Shown: positions 44,822 to 54,542 of the stretch, in pieces
Position numbering within the stretch: the first letter of the stretch is position 1
Layout: every line of letters starts with the position of its first letter
Source: Clostridiales bacterium
GTDB taxonomy: Bacteria > Bacillota > Clostridia > Oscillospirales > Acutalibacteraceae
Direction of reading: 5' to 3'
Assembly (NCBI GenBank): GCA_012839185.1
Contig: DUNU01000013.1
Span: 62,001-126,000, forward strand
DNA length: 64,000 nucleotides
Notes under the pieces: model-generated
Told to the model about the DNA's origin: nothing
The model's input: only the letters and a program-made list of their open reading frames with translations
The model's database searches: none
Made by a program: the position numbers and the translations under genes

Positions 44822-46140
44822 TATAAGACCTCCGTAATGTCTATGCTTAATATATTCTTTGTTTTGTCGGTAATTTTTACACGCTCGTCAGGACCAAAAG
44901 GATAGGCGAAGACAATTCCCTCTTTGTCTCTTAATATCGGCATCGTGTTATTTATTTGTGCAGGAATTTTTGCATCAGTATAAAGTTTTTTTAGCTTCCT
45001 TGTTGTTTGTCTTCCCGCGATATTTATTTCATCTCCGGCTTTTCGCGTATCGATAATTAAATCGCCGTTAATCAAATCCTTATCTAAACTAAATGATAAA
45101 TCAGATAATTCTTCATTTTCCAAATAATTTATCTCAATTACATAATTACCAAAAAAATATTTTCCACTATTATTTACAATGGTCGGAGAAAGAAACATCT
45201 TATCTTGAATAATCTGCTTATAAATAATTTTACCGTCGCTTTTTATAATATCCCCGCCGGGTAAAGTAACAGCAAAATCCTTTCCCAAATTATCATTGAT
45301 ATAATCAATATGCTTTGACTCGTAATCTCCGTCTGAAAGCTTTTCAAGAATCTTCTGGATAAATCTACAACGTATTGTATTATGTTCATTCAAAATATCC
45401 GAAATTAAAAATGAGCTACCAATACAAGAGTGTTCAACTAAATTCCCTACAATATCATTCAGACAGTCATTGTCATCCTTCAGTATCGCAATACTCCTTG
45501 CAAAATTTGAATGAAATGCCTGATTTAGTTCAATCAATTTCGGGATAATCTCATTGCGGATATAGTTTCTTGAATAGTCATTATCTGAATTTGTGCTGTC
45601 AACTATAAACGGAACATTATTTTCTTTACAGTATTGAATTATCTCTTCTTTCGTGCAGACAATAAGAGGTCGAATATAATTATCTCTGACAGGTGAAATT
45701 CCGCATAACCCGCTTAATCCTGTTCCCCTTGCAAGATTAAACAAGAATGTTTCCTCAGAATCGTTAAGGTTGTGTGCAGTTGCGACTTTCGCATCTTGCG
45801 AAATCTCGCTAAAAATTCGATATCTCTCATTTCTGCCTGCAAGCTCTAAACTAATACGATTTTTCACCGCAATTTCAGGGACATCAATTTGAAAAACTTG
45901 AAGCGGAATATTGTTTTCTTTACAATATGCACGAACAAAGTCCTCATCCCGATATGCCTCTTCGCCGCGAATTTGATGATTTATATGTACAGCAGAAACC
46001 TGAATATCAAGTTCATCCGTCAGTTTGATAAGCACATCTAAAAGACACATCGAGTCTGCACCACCGGAAAGTGCAACAATTACTTTATTCCTATCGAGCA
46101 TATTATATGCTGCAATAGTTTTCTTAACCTTTGTTATCAT
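44821..46140 (-). CDS. tilS: tRNA(Ile)-lysidine synthetase
   Basis: A 439-residue N-type PP-loop ATPase that converts C34 of tRNA-Ile(CAU) to lysidine. The ATP motif is VALSGGADSMCLLD, followed by HINHQIRGEEAYRDE, TAHNLNDSEETFLFNLARGTGL and PLIVCTKEEI. The TilS C-terminal domain ends with TRKLKKLYTDAKIPAQI. I start it at ATG 46140 (MITKVKKTIAAYNML), which overlaps the dnaB end by 17 bp; the longer frame upstream is dnaB sequence in another frame. Confidence 0.94.
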   Translation of the reverse strand: MITKVKKTIAAYNMLDRNKVIVALSGGADSMCLLDVLIKLTDELDIQVSAVHINHQIRGEEAYRDEDFVRAYCKENNIPLQVFQIDVPEIAVKNRISLELAGRNERYRIFSEISQDAKVATAHNLNDSEETFLFNLARGTGLSGLCGISPVRDNYIRPLIVCTKEEIIQYCKENNVPFIVDSTNSDNDYSRNYIRNEIIPKLIELNQAFHSNFARSIAILKDDNDCLNDIVGNLVEHSCIGSSFLISDILNEHNTIRCRFIQKILEKLSDGDYESKHIDYINDNLGKDFAVTLPGGDIIKSDGKIIYKQIIQDKMFLSPTIVNNSGKYFFGNYVIEINYLENEELSDLSFSLDKDLINGDLIIDTRKAGDEINIAGRQTTRKLKKLYTDAKIPAQINNTMPILRDKEGIVFAYPFGPDERVKITDKTKNILSIDITEVL

Positions 46141-47518
46141 CGTAATTTCTTTCGATCGAAGTAAAGAGTGTGAATTCCGGTGACCAATTAAGATCAATTC
46201 TTTCGGTCGGACCGTGTCTGTTTTTCTGCACAAGAACCTGAGCCCTGTTAAGATTTACCGGCATAGCCTCATCATCACCGGAATCGGCATTCTTGTAGTA
46301 ATCTTCACGATAGAGCATCATTACTATATCGGCATCCTGCTCAATAGAACCGGATTCTCTCAAGTCTGAAAGTTGTGGTTTGTGTGACTTGGCACCTCTC
46401 GAATCTGTACCACGACTAAGCTGTGCACAAGTAATTACTGGAATCTTTAAGTCTTTTGCCATCAGTTTAAGGCTTCGGGTAATCTCTGAAACTTCCTGAA
46501 CTCTGTTTTCAGTTTTTTTTGCACTTTGCATTAACTGCAAGTAGTCAATAAAAACACAGTCTATATTCTTCAATCTGCGTATTCTTGCCTTCATTTCCGG
46601 AACTGTGATATTCGAGGTATCATCAAAATAAATATCATATTCACTTAAATATACAGCAGCAGCCGTGAGATTCTCCCACTCGTCAGGAGTAAAATTCCCC
46701 GTACGCATTTTTGTGCTCGGAACACGTGCTTCAGTTGACAAAAGTCGTTGAGCAAGCTGTTCCCGACTCATTTCAAGTGAAAAGAACAACACTCTCTTTC
46801 TACCTTTTACGGAAACATTGCGAGCTAAATTTAATGCAAAACTTGTCTTACCCATAGAGGGACGAGCTCCGATAATGATTAAATCGGATTTATTAAGTCC
46901 GGTAATAACTCTGTCCAAATCTTCAAAACCGGTCTTTAAACCCATATATTTTTCCCTTTCGGGACTGCTTATTTCATATAAACGCTCATATACTTCAGGA
47001 AGAATGTCTGCAAATCGAGCCGGTCCTTTAACAGAAGAACTTTGACGAATATCATATATTTTCTGCTCGGCACTGTCTAAAAGAGCATCTGCAGTATCTT
47101 TTTCAGCACTTGCTTCTTCCAAAATTTCTGCGGCGACAGACACTAACGTACGCAAATAATACTTTTCACGTACAATTTCACAATACGACTCAACATTAGC
47201 AACTGAAGGAACGGCTGCAGCAAGTTGAGCTAAATACAACTTACCGCTTTTGTCATCATACAGCTCATCATTTTTTAGAGACTCAAGCACAGTCAAGGGG
47301 TCTATACTTCCGCCTTTTGAAGCATCCAGTGCTAAAATATGGCTGTATATTGCTTTATGTTGCGGAAGATAGAAATAATCCACCTTCAAAATCATTGAAA
47401 CTTGACTCAAACAAGAAGGTTCTTTCAGGATGCACCCTAAAACTGACTGCTCAGCATCCAGGCTATATGGTAACAAATCGGCCGAGAGAAGATTTCGGAT
47501 AACTTCAGAACTGCTCAT
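46124..47518 (-). CDS. dnaB: Replicative DNA helicase
   Basis: A 464-residue hexameric RecA-fold helicase that unwinds DNA at the fork. The N-terminal domain (LPYSLDAEQSVLGCILKEP) binds primase. The helicase domain has GARPSMGKTSFALN (Walker A), VLFFSLEMS, VFIDYLQLM (Walker B) and the C-terminal arginine-finger region LSDLRESGSIEQDADIVMMLYR. ATG 47518 has GGAG 6 bp upstream, 1 bp after the rplI stop. Confidence 0.96.
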   Translation of the reverse strand: MSSSEVIRNLLSADLLPYSLDAEQSVLGCILKEPSCLSQVSMILKVDYFYLPQHKAIYSHILALDASKGGSIDPLTVLESLKNDELYDDKSGKLYLAQLAAAVPSVANVESYCEIVREKYYLRTLVSVAAEILEEASAEKDTADALLDSAEQKIYDIRQSSSVKGPARFADILPEVYERLYEISSPEREKYMGLKTGFEDLDRVITGLNKSDLIIIGARPSMGKTSFALNLARNVSVKGRKRVLFFSLEMSREQLAQRLLSTEARVPSTKMRTGNFTPDEWENLTAAAVYLSEYDIYFDDTSNITVPEMKARIRRLKNIDCVFIDYLQLMQSAKKTENRVQEVSEITRSLKLMAKDLKIPVITCAQLSRGTDSRGAKSHKPQLSDLRESGSIEQDADIVMMLYREDYYKNADSGDDEAMPVNLNRAQVLVQKNRHGPTERIDLNWSPEFTLFTSIERNYDDNKG

Positions 47519-47519
47519 T

Positions 47520-47960
47520 CTATTCTCCGACTACAATAAATATTTTACAGGAAACTTGATTATGAAGTTTAATATCACATTCAAAAGTTCCAAAGGATTT
47601 AATATCATCCATTGTCATTTTACGTCTGTCAATACTGATATCAAACTGCTCTTCGATAGCTTTTGACACATCTTTTGTTGTGACCGAACCAAATAACTTA
47701 CCGCTTGCTCCGACATTGGTCTTAATCTTTATTGTCTTTCCGTCAAGCAAAGCAGCAGCCTCCTGTGCAGCTTTTAACTCTTCAGCTTTTCTGTATGCTT
47801 CAGCTGCCTCACGATTTTTCAATTCATTGAGAGCTTGCTTGTTAAACTCTTTTGCAAGTTTTCTGGGGAAAAGAAAATTACGAGCATAGCCATCAGCAAC
47901 GGTTACTTTTTCACCTTTTTTACCTAAAGACTTAACGTCTTGTAATAATACTACTTCCAT
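47520..47960 (-). CDS. rplI: 50S ribosomal protein L9
   Basis: A 146-residue ribosomal protein of normal length. The N-terminal rRNA-binding domain has [17 protein letters not shown] and [16 protein letters not shown]; a long helix links it to the C-terminal domain ([16 protein letters not shown]). The start is ATG 47960 with GAGGTGG upstream. The rnj gene ends 8 bp upstream. Confidence 0.97.
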   Translation of the reverse strand: MEVVLLQDVKSLGKKGEKVTVADGYARNFLFPRKLAKEFNKQALNELKNREAAEAYRKAEELKAAQEAAALLDGKTIKIKTNVGASGKLFGSVTTKDVSKAIEEQFDISIDRRKMTMDDIKSFGTFECDIKLHNQVSCKIFIVVGE

Positions 47961-47968
47961 AATCCACC

Positions 47969-49717
47969 TCAATAATCTAAGTCGATAATTAAAGGAATAA
48001 TTATCGGGCTGCGTTTAATTCTGTTATAAATAAGTCTGCCTACTTCGTCACGAATTTTGCTTTTAAGGTTATTTGTACCGGGAAAATTTCCTCGTTTAAG
48101 AATGTTCTTTACCAAATCGATAACTTCATTATAAATCTCCTCATTCTCAGAAACAAAAGTAAATCCTCGGGACTCAATAATCGGCTCGCCGATAAGTTCC
48201 AATGTATTATATTCGACGGCTATGCCTATTATAAACACACCTTCATCACCCAATTGAGTTCTGTCACGAATAACAATATTACCGATATCCCCGACACCAT
48301 AACCGTCAACTATTACTCTTCCTGACGGAACATCTTGAACTTCAAAAGCACCATATTCAGATATTTCAATTGAAGTCCCATTATTAACAACAAAAATGTT
48401 TTCTGCAGGCACACCAACAGATTGAGCTATTTTCTTGTTGGCAATCAAATGTTTCTGCTCACCATGAATGGGAATATAATACTTGGGCTTAACAAGATTA
48501 AGCATAAGTTTAAGTTCCTCTTGGCAAGCATGTCCGGAGACATGCACATCGTACATTTTGCTGTATGCAACCTCAGCACCAAGTTTTATCAAATCATTTA
48601 TTACATTATCGACTGTCTTTTCATTCCCCGGAATCGGTGTTGCCGAAATAATAATCATATCATTCGGACCGATTTTGATTCGTCTGTGCATTCCGGTCGA
48701 CATACGAGTAAGAGCCGACATAGTTTCACCCTGCGAACCCGTTGTAATGATCGTCAACTGTTCATCTTTATATTCGTTGATTTGATCAATTTCAACCAAT
48801 GTTCCCGGTTTAATATTCATATATTCAAGCTCATTGGCTATTTTGACAACATTTTCAATGCTTCTGCCGGATAACACTACCTTACGCCCCATGGCTTCAG
48901 AAGTTGAAATAATCTGCTGTATACGATGTATATTTGAAGCAAAGGTCGCTACAATAACGCGTTTATTGCCAGCCTTTTGAAATAATTGATATAGAGTCTC
49001 ACCAACTATCTTTTCGCTCTCGGTATATCCGGGACGCTCTGCATTTGTAGAGTCAGCAAGCATGCACAGAACATTTTCTTTGCTTATCTCAGCAAATCTT
49101 GTAAGGTCAATAACATCTGCGTCAATAGGCGTGAAATCAATCTTAAAATCACCGGTATGAATAATAGTTCCCGCATCAGTGCGAATTGCAAATGCGATAG
49201 CATCGGGGACAGAGTGATTCACATGAATTGCTTCAACCATAAAGTTGCCACATGCAACATTATCTCCCGGCTCGATGGTATGCATAACCGCAGTGCTCAA
49301 AACATCGTGTTCTTCAAGTTTTGAAGCAATAATATTTACAGCTAAAAGAGTGGCATATATCGGTGCATGAACTTTCTGAAGAAGATAAGCAAGACCTCCG
49401 ATATGATCTTCATGAGCGTGTGTAATGAAAATACCTTTCAACCTATCTGCATTTTCTTCAATATATGTAAAATCAGGTAAAACTAAGTCAACACCCGGCA
49501 AGGTACTGTCAGGAAATGCTAATCCACAATCAAGAAGAATCATATCTTCTCCGTATTCGAACACGGTAAGATTCTTTCCAACTTCATTTATACCGCCAAG
49601 AAATGAAATCTTCATCGGTATATTTGCTTCATTTGACTGCAATACTAAATCATCAATTCGCAATTTTGAGCCAAATCCAATATTCTCAAATGGGTTGTTT
49701 GACATAATACGATACAT
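47969..49717 (-). CDS. rnj: Ribonuclease J
   Basis: A 582-residue metallo-beta-lactamase exo/endoribonuclease involved in mRNA decay and 5' maturation. It has [18 protein letters not shown], the zinc motif [28 protein letters not shown] and the KR/beta-CASP motifs [12 protein letters not shown] and [11 protein letters not shown]. The N-terminal 30 residues before the core are longer than in B. subtilis RNase J1. Two starts are possible: ATG 49717 lies 1 nt after GGAGG, and ATG 49705 lies 13 nt after it; neither spacing is ideal. First gene of the housekeeping operon. Confidence 0.93.
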   Translation of the reverse strand: MYRIMSNNPFENIGFGSKLRIDDLVLQSNEANIPMKISFLGGINEVGKNLTVFEYGEDMILLDCGLAFPDSTLPGVDLVLPDFTYIEENADRLKGIFITHAHEDHIGGLAYLLQKVHAPIYATLLAVNIIASKLEEHDVLSTAVMHTIEPGDNVACGNFMVEAIHVNHSVPDAIAFAIRTDAGTIIHTGDFKIDFTPIDADVIDLTRFAEISKENVLCMLADSTNAERPGYTESEKIVGETLYQLFQKAGNKRVIVATFASNIHRIQQIISTSEAMGRKVVLSGRSIENVVKIANELEYMNIKPGTLVEIDQINEYKDEQLTIITTGSQGETMSALTRMSTGMHRRIKIGPNDMIIISATPIPGNEKTVDNVINDLIKLGAEVAYSKMYDVHVSGHACQEELKLMLNLVKPKYYIPIHGEQKHLIANKKIAQSVGVPAENIFVVNNGTSIEISEYGAFEVQDVPSGRVIVDGYGVGDIGNIVIRDRTQLGDEGVFIIGIAVEYNTLELIGEPIIESRGFTFVSENEEIYNEVIDLVKNILKRGNFPGTNNLKSKIRDEVGRLIYNRIKRSPIIIPLIIDLDY

Positions 49718-49745
49718 TCCTCCTTATACTCTTTAATATCAAAAT

Positions 49746-49774
49746 ATTATACATCAATAATCTTTTTTAGTCAA
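49746..49774 (-). promoter_or_regulatory. Promoter of the rnj-rplI-dnaB-tilS-hpt-ftsH operon
   Basis: Minus strand: -35 TTGACT (49769-49774), 17-bp spacer, -10 TATAAT (49746-49751). Confidence 0.78.
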
Positions 49775-49800
49775 GTTAATTTTCTAAATTTAATATTTAA

Positions 49801-49829
49801 TTGACTTTTTCTTTTCTTTATGATATGAT
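49801..49829 (+). promoter_or_regulatory. Promoter of rnhA
   Basis: -35 TTGACT (49801-49806), 17-bp spacer, -10 TATGAT (49824-49829). An in-frame TTG at 49801 is this -35 box and not a start codon. Confidence 0.72.
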
Positions 49830-49845
49830 TGTTAAGGTGATATTT

Positions 49846-50289
49846 ATGGATGAAACAGTATATCTTTACACGGACGGTGCTTGCTCAGGAAATCCCGGTC
49901 CCGGCGGTTATGCCTCTATTCTTGTTTATAAAGGCTTTGAAAAAGTAATCTGTGGCGGTTCACCTCACACAACAAACAACAGAATGGAATTGTCAGCAGT
50001 TATCGAAGGATTAAAAGCGTTGAATCGCAAAAGCGATGTCCTTGTCACAAGTGATTCATCTTATGTTTGTAACGCTGTTAATATGGATTGGCTTAAAAAT
50101 TGGAAAAAAAATAACTACAAAAGAAAAGGTCAAGATATTCCGAATGTGGATCTGTGGAAGGAATTTGATTCTCTCATTCAGAATCATAATGTAACTTTTA
50201 ATTGGATAAAAGGTCATGACGGACACGAATATAATGAACGATGTGATAAAATAGCAGTTGCCGAGGCTGAAAAACATAAAAACTCCTGA
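49846..50289 (+). CDS. rnhA: Ribonuclease HI
   Basis: A 147-residue enzyme that cuts the RNA strand of RNA-DNA hybrids. All four active-site acids are visible: Asp in YTDGACSGNPGPGG, Glu in NNRMELSAV, Asp in TSDSSYV and Asp in ERCDKIAV. The length is normal. ATG 49846 follows AAGGTGATATTT. It is the last chromosomal gene before the tRNA-Pro integration site. Confidence 0.95.
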   Translation: MDETVYLYTDGACSGNPGPGGYASILVYKGFEKVICGGSPHTTNNRMELSAVIEGLKALNRKSDVLVTSDSSYVCNAVNMDWLKNWKKNNYKRKGQDIPNVDLWKEFDSLIQNHNVTFNWIKGHDGHEYNERCDKIAVAEAEKHKNS

Positions 50290-50382
50290 TGGTTTAAATT
50301 AACTCAAATATTTTTCTAATGACGTACAGTTAAGACTTTTTTACATTACATTTAAAGAAATATCAAAAAAATAAAAAAGTAC

Positions 50383-50411
50383 TTGCATTTATGAGAAGTT
50401 TATGATATAAT
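50383..50411 (+). promoter_or_regulatory. Promoter of tRNA-Pro
   Basis: -35 TTGCAT (50383-50388), 17-bp spacer, -10 TATAAT (50406-50411), 11 bp before the mature tRNA. Confidence 0.78.
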
Positions 50412-50422
50412 AACAAAGCTGT

Positions 50423-50498
50423 CCGGGTGTGGCGCAGTTGGGAGCGCGCTTGACTGGGGGTCAAGAGGCCGTGAGTTCAAGTCTCGCCACTCGGACCA
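50423..50498 (+). tRNA. tRNA-Pro(GGG), probable integration site
   Basis: A 76-nt cloverleaf with acceptor stem CCGGGTG/CACTCGG, discriminator A and encoded CCA. Anticodon stem CTTGA/TCAAG frames loop CTGGGGG, giving anticodon GGG, with G37 as expected for proline. The integrase gene of the adjacent element begins 88 bp beyond its 3' end, in the usual layout for elements that insert at tRNA 3' ends and restore them. Confidence 0.94.
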
Positions 50499-50501
50499 GT
50501 A

Positions 50502-50547
50502 AAAAAAGGCTGTGTAATGCGTTTTTGCACTACACAGCCTTTTTTCT
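50502..50547. terminator. Strong bidirectional terminator after tRNA-Pro
   Basis: Stem AAAAAAGGCTGTGTA (50502-50516) pairs with TACACAGCCTTTTTT (50531-50545). It ends tRNA-Pro transcription and also the integrase transcript arriving on the minus strand. Confidence 0.9.
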
Positions 50548-50586
50548 TTTTCTTTAAAGATTCAATTTTATCTTTTTTTTATCTAA

Positions 50587-51657
50587 TTATTCTGTCTCTT
50601 GTCCCATCGTAAGAACTAAATTATGCGTATTTTCAGATAATGATTCACTCATATGTTGGTAAATTTCCATTGTTGTCTTTATGCTTGAATGCCCGCATAT
50701 TGTTTTTGCCGCCTGAGGCTGCACACCACTCTCTACAAGCATAGTGGCATAATTATGACGCAAATAGTGTTTGGTAATTTCTGTACCATCAACAAAGGCT
50801 TTTTTTATAAATTTTTTCCATATATCATCCTGTTCACTGTACGATAACGGATTACCATTTGCATCATGAAGCAAATATCCTTCTGGCAAGTTTTCAAAAT
50901 TTATATACTTACGTGCTTCATTAGGTATTGTTATCTCCCTTTCTCCCGCTTTACTTTTAGTTGAATGTTCAATTATTGCCTGATTATTGTCAGGATATAG
51001 GCACTGCTTATTAATGTTAATAGTATTACCATTAATATCTTTGCCTGTCAATGCCAAACACTCCCCTCTTCGTAGACCAAACCAATATAAAAGTGCAGCA
51101 AACAAACCTGATTGAGAATCATCAATCGCATCTAAATATTTTTTTCGCTCTTCTTCTGTTAATGCTCTTCTCTTTTTTGGAGGTGCTCCTATTGCCTTTA
51201 AACCTTTTGCAGGGTTTTTAAGCAAATAATTATCGTTGATTGCACTTTCAAACAAAGAGAACATTATCTTTTTAGCATCATTGACAGTTTTTTGACTTAA
51301 TCCTTTACTGTTCATTTCATTAAGTACCAGTTGACAATCACTGCGTTTTACATCTATTAACTTAAATGTACCAAGTTCAGGCAAAATATGACAATTTAAA
51401 ATAGTTTTATAGAAACTCTGTGTCGTAATTTTTAATACAGACTTATATGCTTCAAACCAGATCTCAGACCAAGCCTCAACAGTCATGTTTGCATCATTTA
51501 TGGGCCTCAATGTTTGTTTGTATTCATCAACCTTTTGCTCTAATTCCTTTTTGGTTTTGCCATATATTTTCTTATACTTAGGCTTTCCATCTTTCTTTTT
51601 TTTGCCAGTCGGAACATATTGTGAATAATATCCATCTTTATTTTTCTTGCTACTCAT
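50587..51657 (-). CDS. int: Tyrosine recombinase (integrase)
   Basis: A 356-residue site-specific recombinase. The basic N-terminal arm (YYSQYVPTGKKKKDGKPKYKK) is an arm-type DNA-binding domain; a SAM-like core-binding domain spans about 60-150. The catalytic residues are Arg 197 (GLRRGECLAL), a lysine near 236 (KSKAGE), His 297 and Arg 300 (HYLR), His 323 (GHSS) and the nucleophile Tyr 333 (MEIYQH). It integrates and, with the excisionase, excises the element. The start overlaps the excisionase stop (TAATG). Its 3' end faces tRNA-Pro. Confidence 0.94.
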   Translation of the reverse strand: MSSKKNKDGYYSQYVPTGKKKKDGKPKYKKIYGKTKKELEQKVDEYKQTLRPINDANMTVEAWSEIWFEAYKSVLKITTQSFYKTILNCHILPELGTFKLIDVKRSDCQLVLNEMNSKGLSQKTVNDAKKIMFSLFESAINDNYLLKNPAKGLKAIGAPPKKRRALTEEERKKYLDAIDDSQSGLFAALLYWFGLRRGECLALTGKDINGNTININKQCLYPDNNQAIIEHSTKSKAGEREITIPNEARKYINFENLPEGYLLHDANGNPLSYSEQDDIWKKFIKKAFVDGTEITKHYLRHNYATMLVESGVQPQAAKTICGHSSIKTTMEIYQHMSESLSENTHNLVLTMGQETE

Positions 51658-51866
51658 TACGATACTTCCTTTCTTATTTGATAAGTTTCTAATTGAGAAT
51701 CAAAAAACTTATCAAATGAACTGATAGGTATCAAAACCTTTTTACCAAATCGTTTTACTTCTGGACATTCTTCATTTTTTAGTAGTTCATAAATTTTACT
51801 CCGACATATACCATATCGTATGCAAGCTTCACTAATGGAACAATACAGTTTATCAATTTTTACCAT
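51657..51866 (-). CDS. xis: Excisionase-like small winged-helix protein
   Basis: A 69-residue MerR/excisionase-type DNA-binding protein: LYCSISEACIRYGICRSKIYELL is the helix-turn-helix and VKRFGKKVLIPISSFDKFF the wing. Such proteins bend DNA at attachment sites to direct excision. The start is ATG 51866 with GAGGGTGAT upstream, 4 bp after the FtsK gene stop. It is translationally coupled to int. Confidence 0.88.
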   Translation of the reverse strand: MVKIDKLYCSISEACIRYGICRSKIYELLKNEECPEVKRFGKKVLIPISSFDKFFDSQLETYQIRKEVS

Positions 51867-51870
51867 TTTA

Positions 51871-53118
51871 TCACCCTCTTTCTTTAAAATAATATGCTTG
51901 AAATTGACCAATATCATCAATCATAAATCGTCCTTGTGCTGATTTTGGTATCTGAGTTGCGATAGTTGAGTCCAAGATAATTCTCGACAATACCTCATCT
52001 GCTCGACCACATATACGACAGTTGATATTATTCTTTATTTGCCCCGGGAGAATATCCGCATCTGGTCTTTGTGTTGCGATAATAAGATGAATACCGAAGG
52101 CTCTTCCTTGTCTTGCTATTGTGGATAACATTCCCGTAATTCGTTTAATCTGTGTTTTTATATCTTTATCTGCACCGGTAGTGTCAAGAAGTTCAGCCAC
52201 CTCATCACAAGCAACTATTATTCTTTTCATTTTTGCATTTCTGTTCTTGTTATACTCATTTATATTGGTTGATTTGCTTGCATTGAATAATTCCTTTCTT
52301 TCATTCATTGTTTCAATGATTTTTGAAAGGTGAGATTCAAAACTATCTATGTCGTATGATATGATATTTCTTGACCACATAGGTTTTACAAAATCTACTT
52401 GCTTGAAGTCTGCGAGGTATAAAACAGCTCCTTTTTTTACGCATTGAAACAACAAGCATTTAAGTAATATTGTCTTTCCCGAACCTGTCGCTCCACCGAT
52501 AAGAATGTGAGAAACTTTGTCAAGATTGATTTCAAGTTCTCCCGCATATCCTATTCCTGCTTTTAACACAAAATTCTCTTTTGATATGAAATTATCTTTC
52601 CACTCAACTGAATCGGGCAAAGCACCGATTGCATCGACTGCTCTAACTAAAACGGTTCTTTTATCTTTTTGTAATTTAAGATCAATAATGTGTGAATTTA
52701 GTGCTGTCTCAACCTTTTCACGTTCTTTATCCCATCTTGCAAAGGGAATACCAACCGTATCAAATATGTATTCTCTTATCTTTGGATTCTTTTTGTCCTT
52801 TGTAATTGAAATTAAAAACGGTGTATTTTTTTCGTCATCAACAAACCCTGTCTGTCTTAGATAATCACTTATTCTCCTTGCTCGTAACGGTGTACCCAAC
52901 ATGTATAATGTAATTAATACAAATACTATTGTAATTATAGCCGCTGAAATAATGTTTTGAATGTTGGTCTTGTCGATTATTAGCAAGAGAATTGCGAATA
53001 CCCCCATACCCTCCAACCACATGAGGCACGAGATTATTCGCCTCATTCTTACCCTGCACAGACCGGCTTTGATTCTTAAGAATGCAAAATATCCGCTGTT
53101 TGATGTGAAATTATTCAT
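51871..53118 (-). CDS. FtsK/SpoIIIE-domain DNA translocase (TcpA/Tra-like)
   Basis: A 415-residue motor. Two N-terminal membrane helices (about 35-50 and 55-75) are followed by the ATPase: Walker A GGATGSGKT (208-216), Walker B IIVACDEVAELL (about 300) and the FtsK motif IHLIIATQRPDADILPGQIKNNINCRI. It resembles coupling or transfer ATPases of integrative elements and has no C-terminal winged-helix gamma domain. It could drive DNA transfer by itself, as Tra proteins of actinomycete elements do, or act as a coupling protein with a helper element. It overlaps rep by 8 bp. ATG 53118 has AAGGAGG upstream. Confidence 0.88.
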   Translation of the reverse strand: MNNFTSNSGYFAFLRIKAGLCRVRMRRIISCLMWLEGMGVFAILLLIIDKTNIQNIISAAIITIVFVLITLYMLGTPLRARRISDYLRQTGFVDDEKNTPFLISITKDKKNPKIREYIFDTVGIPFARWDKEREKVETALNSHIIDLKLQKDKRTVLVRAVDAIGALPDSVEWKDNFISKENFVLKAGIGYAGELEINLDKVSHILIGGATGSGKTILLKCLLFQCVKKGAVLYLADFKQVDFVKPMWSRNIISYDIDSFESHLSKIIETMNERKELFNASKSTNINEYNKNRNAKMKRIIVACDEVAELLDTTGADKDIKTQIKRITGMLSTIARQGRAFGIHLIIATQRPDADILPGQIKNNINCRICGRADEVLSRIILDSTIATQIPKSAQGRFMIDDIGQFQAYYFKERG

Positions 53119-54064
53119 TGTGTGCCTCCTTATTGTAGTATGTTTTTCTTATTTTATTAACGATTTTGCCCTCGGAATCTATAACATCAACAATGCAATC
53201 AAAAGTCATATGCCAACCTTCCACCAATTCCATCGCTTCGTCATAAGACATCACCTTTTCTTCCGGTCTAATACAATTTTTTGATGAACGAATCGGGTGG
53301 AAAAAGGGCGGATATAACCCAAGCCGAGCACCTTTAATAATCTTCTTGTCGATTTTCTTTCCGGACTCATCTTCTGATTGAACATCAACGGTGTCAAATT
53401 TAGATGTGTCAACACCATCGAAAGCTTCCTCAAACTCATCAAGATCAACAGATGTAAGATATGAAGTAAGATACGCCCCTACATTCGTAATTCCTTCACG
53501 TATCCTTTTGACACTTACGAAACCGTGTCCCCACATCTTGCTCAGTTCATCGTTGGATATGTAAGGATATGGTTTCGGGAAAATGTAAATAATATGTGCG
53601 TGCCATGAGCCACTGCATTGAGGTTCACAACATATTATGAATCTCACATCCTTACCGTATTTATATCTGAACCGCTTATGATAACGGTCAATATCTATGT
53701 ATAGCTTTTTCGTCTCTCTCATAGGATTTGTCTTCTCATTTTCATTTTCTCTTTGCCTATATGTAAGAGTAACGAATAAGCATTTTCGGACATCTGTACA
53801 GTTGGCATTGATAATGTCCCTTCCTCGTTCCAATGATTTTTTTAGTGTTGTCATACTGTCCTTGCGAGATTTATTATGATTAAAGTCGCACAAAACACCA
53901 TCCCTATCTACATATTGATCCTTGCTTATCTTAGTAATCTGAATGTTGGTATTGCGTGACTGACATATTGTAATTCTTACTGTATTTCCGGCAATGGTAA
54001 CACTAACATTGTTATCATGTGTCGTCATCGCATCATCAGATTTTTTGATGCGAAAATACAACAC
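53111..54064 (-). CDS. HUH-type rolling-circle replication initiator/relaxase
   Basis: A 317-residue Rep-like endonuclease. Motif I is FVTLTY (97-102), motif II GSWHAHIIYIF with the His-x-His metal pair at 155-157, and motif III NVGAYLTSYL with candidate nucleophile tyrosines near 198 and 202. HUH enzymes nick one strand and attach to its 5' end to start rolling-circle replication or transfer. The likely start is GTG 54064 with GAGGTGAT upstream; the next ATG (54028) has no binding site. The C-terminal 100 residues are not recognised. Confidence 0.85.
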   Translation of the reverse strand: MLYFRIKKSDDAMTTHDNNVSVTIAGNTVRITICQSRNTNIQITKISKDQYVDRDGVLCDFNHNKSRKDSMTTLKKSLERGRDIINANCTDVRKCLFVTLTYRQRENENEKTNPMRETKKLYIDIDRYHKRFRYKYGKDVRFIICCEPQCSGSWHAHIIYIFPKPYPYISNDELSKMWGHGFVSVKRIREGITNVGAYLTSYLTSVDLDEFEEAFDGVDTSKFDTVDVQSEDESGKKIDKKIIKGARLGLYPPFFHPIRSSKNCIRPEEKVMSYDEAMELVEGWHMTFDCIVDVIDSEGKIVNKIRKTYYNKEAHNE

Positions 54065-54107
54065 TAATCACCTCTCATATTTTCTTTTTCGTGTAAAGTT
54101 TAATAGT

Positions 54108-54155
54108 AATCAAGTTAAAGGCACCGACAACCGCACCTTACGGTGCGGTATGTCG
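54108..54155 (-). other. Candidate double-strand origin/oriT upstream of rep
   Basis: Between the SSB-like gene and rep is a strong hairpin: CGACA-x-CCGCACC (54125-54137), loop TTAC, GGTGCGG-xx-TGTCG (54142-54155). It has no T-run, so it is not a terminator. On the minus strand it is followed by CTTGATT (54108-54114), which resembles the CTTGATA nick site of pC194-type rolling-circle plasmids. The function is inferred from position and shape. Confidence 0.35.
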
Positions 54156-54163
54156 TCGCACAC

Positions 54164-54487
54164 TTACTTCTTGGATTCAACAATACTGATATCTTTTGCG
54201 GTTGCTGTGAATGCGATTCCTCGATCACTTGAATAAGGTCTAACCATAAGATCAGTAAATTTTACTCGTGACATTACTTCAATATTTTTCGGTGTTATTT
54301 CTCCGGGAATTTTGACCGATAATCGTTCAAGTTCATGTTTCGATAACAACACATCATATTTCACACCGGAAGGGTTTTTTGCTTTCACTCCGTTTGTGTA
54401 TTCATAATATTCACTTGCACCGGCAAAAATCATTTCTTCACCAAGACATTTATTGTCAATCCATACCTCGCTTGCTTTTATTGCCAT
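54164..54487 (-). CDS. Small SSB/G5P-like protein of the element
   Basis: A 107-residue soluble protein. Its beta-rich pattern (VKYDVLLSKHELERLSVKIPG, VMSRVKFTDLMVRPYS, GIAFTATAKDISIV) looks like the OB-fold single-strand DNA-binding proteins that accompany Rep genes in small integrative elements and filamentous phages. This is inferred from pattern and position only; no catalytic motif is present. ATG 54487 follows AAAGGAGGTGG. It lies 99 bp upstream of rep in the same transcript, with the candidate origin hairpin between them. Confidence 0.55.
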   Translation of the reverse strand: MAIKASEVWIDNKCLGEEMIFAGASEYYEYTNGVKAKNPSGVKYDVLLSKHELERLSVKIPGEITPKNIEVMSRVKFTDLMVRPYSSDRGIAFTATAKDISIVESKK

Positions 54488-54542
54488 AATTTTCCACCTC
54501 CTTTCGGAATTGATTACTTGAATCTATATAAGGTTCAGGTAT

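Noticed and set aside
54125-54155. Hairpin before rep read as a terminator
   Set aside because: No T-run follows on either strand, and it lies inside an operon, so an origin or regulatory role is more likely.
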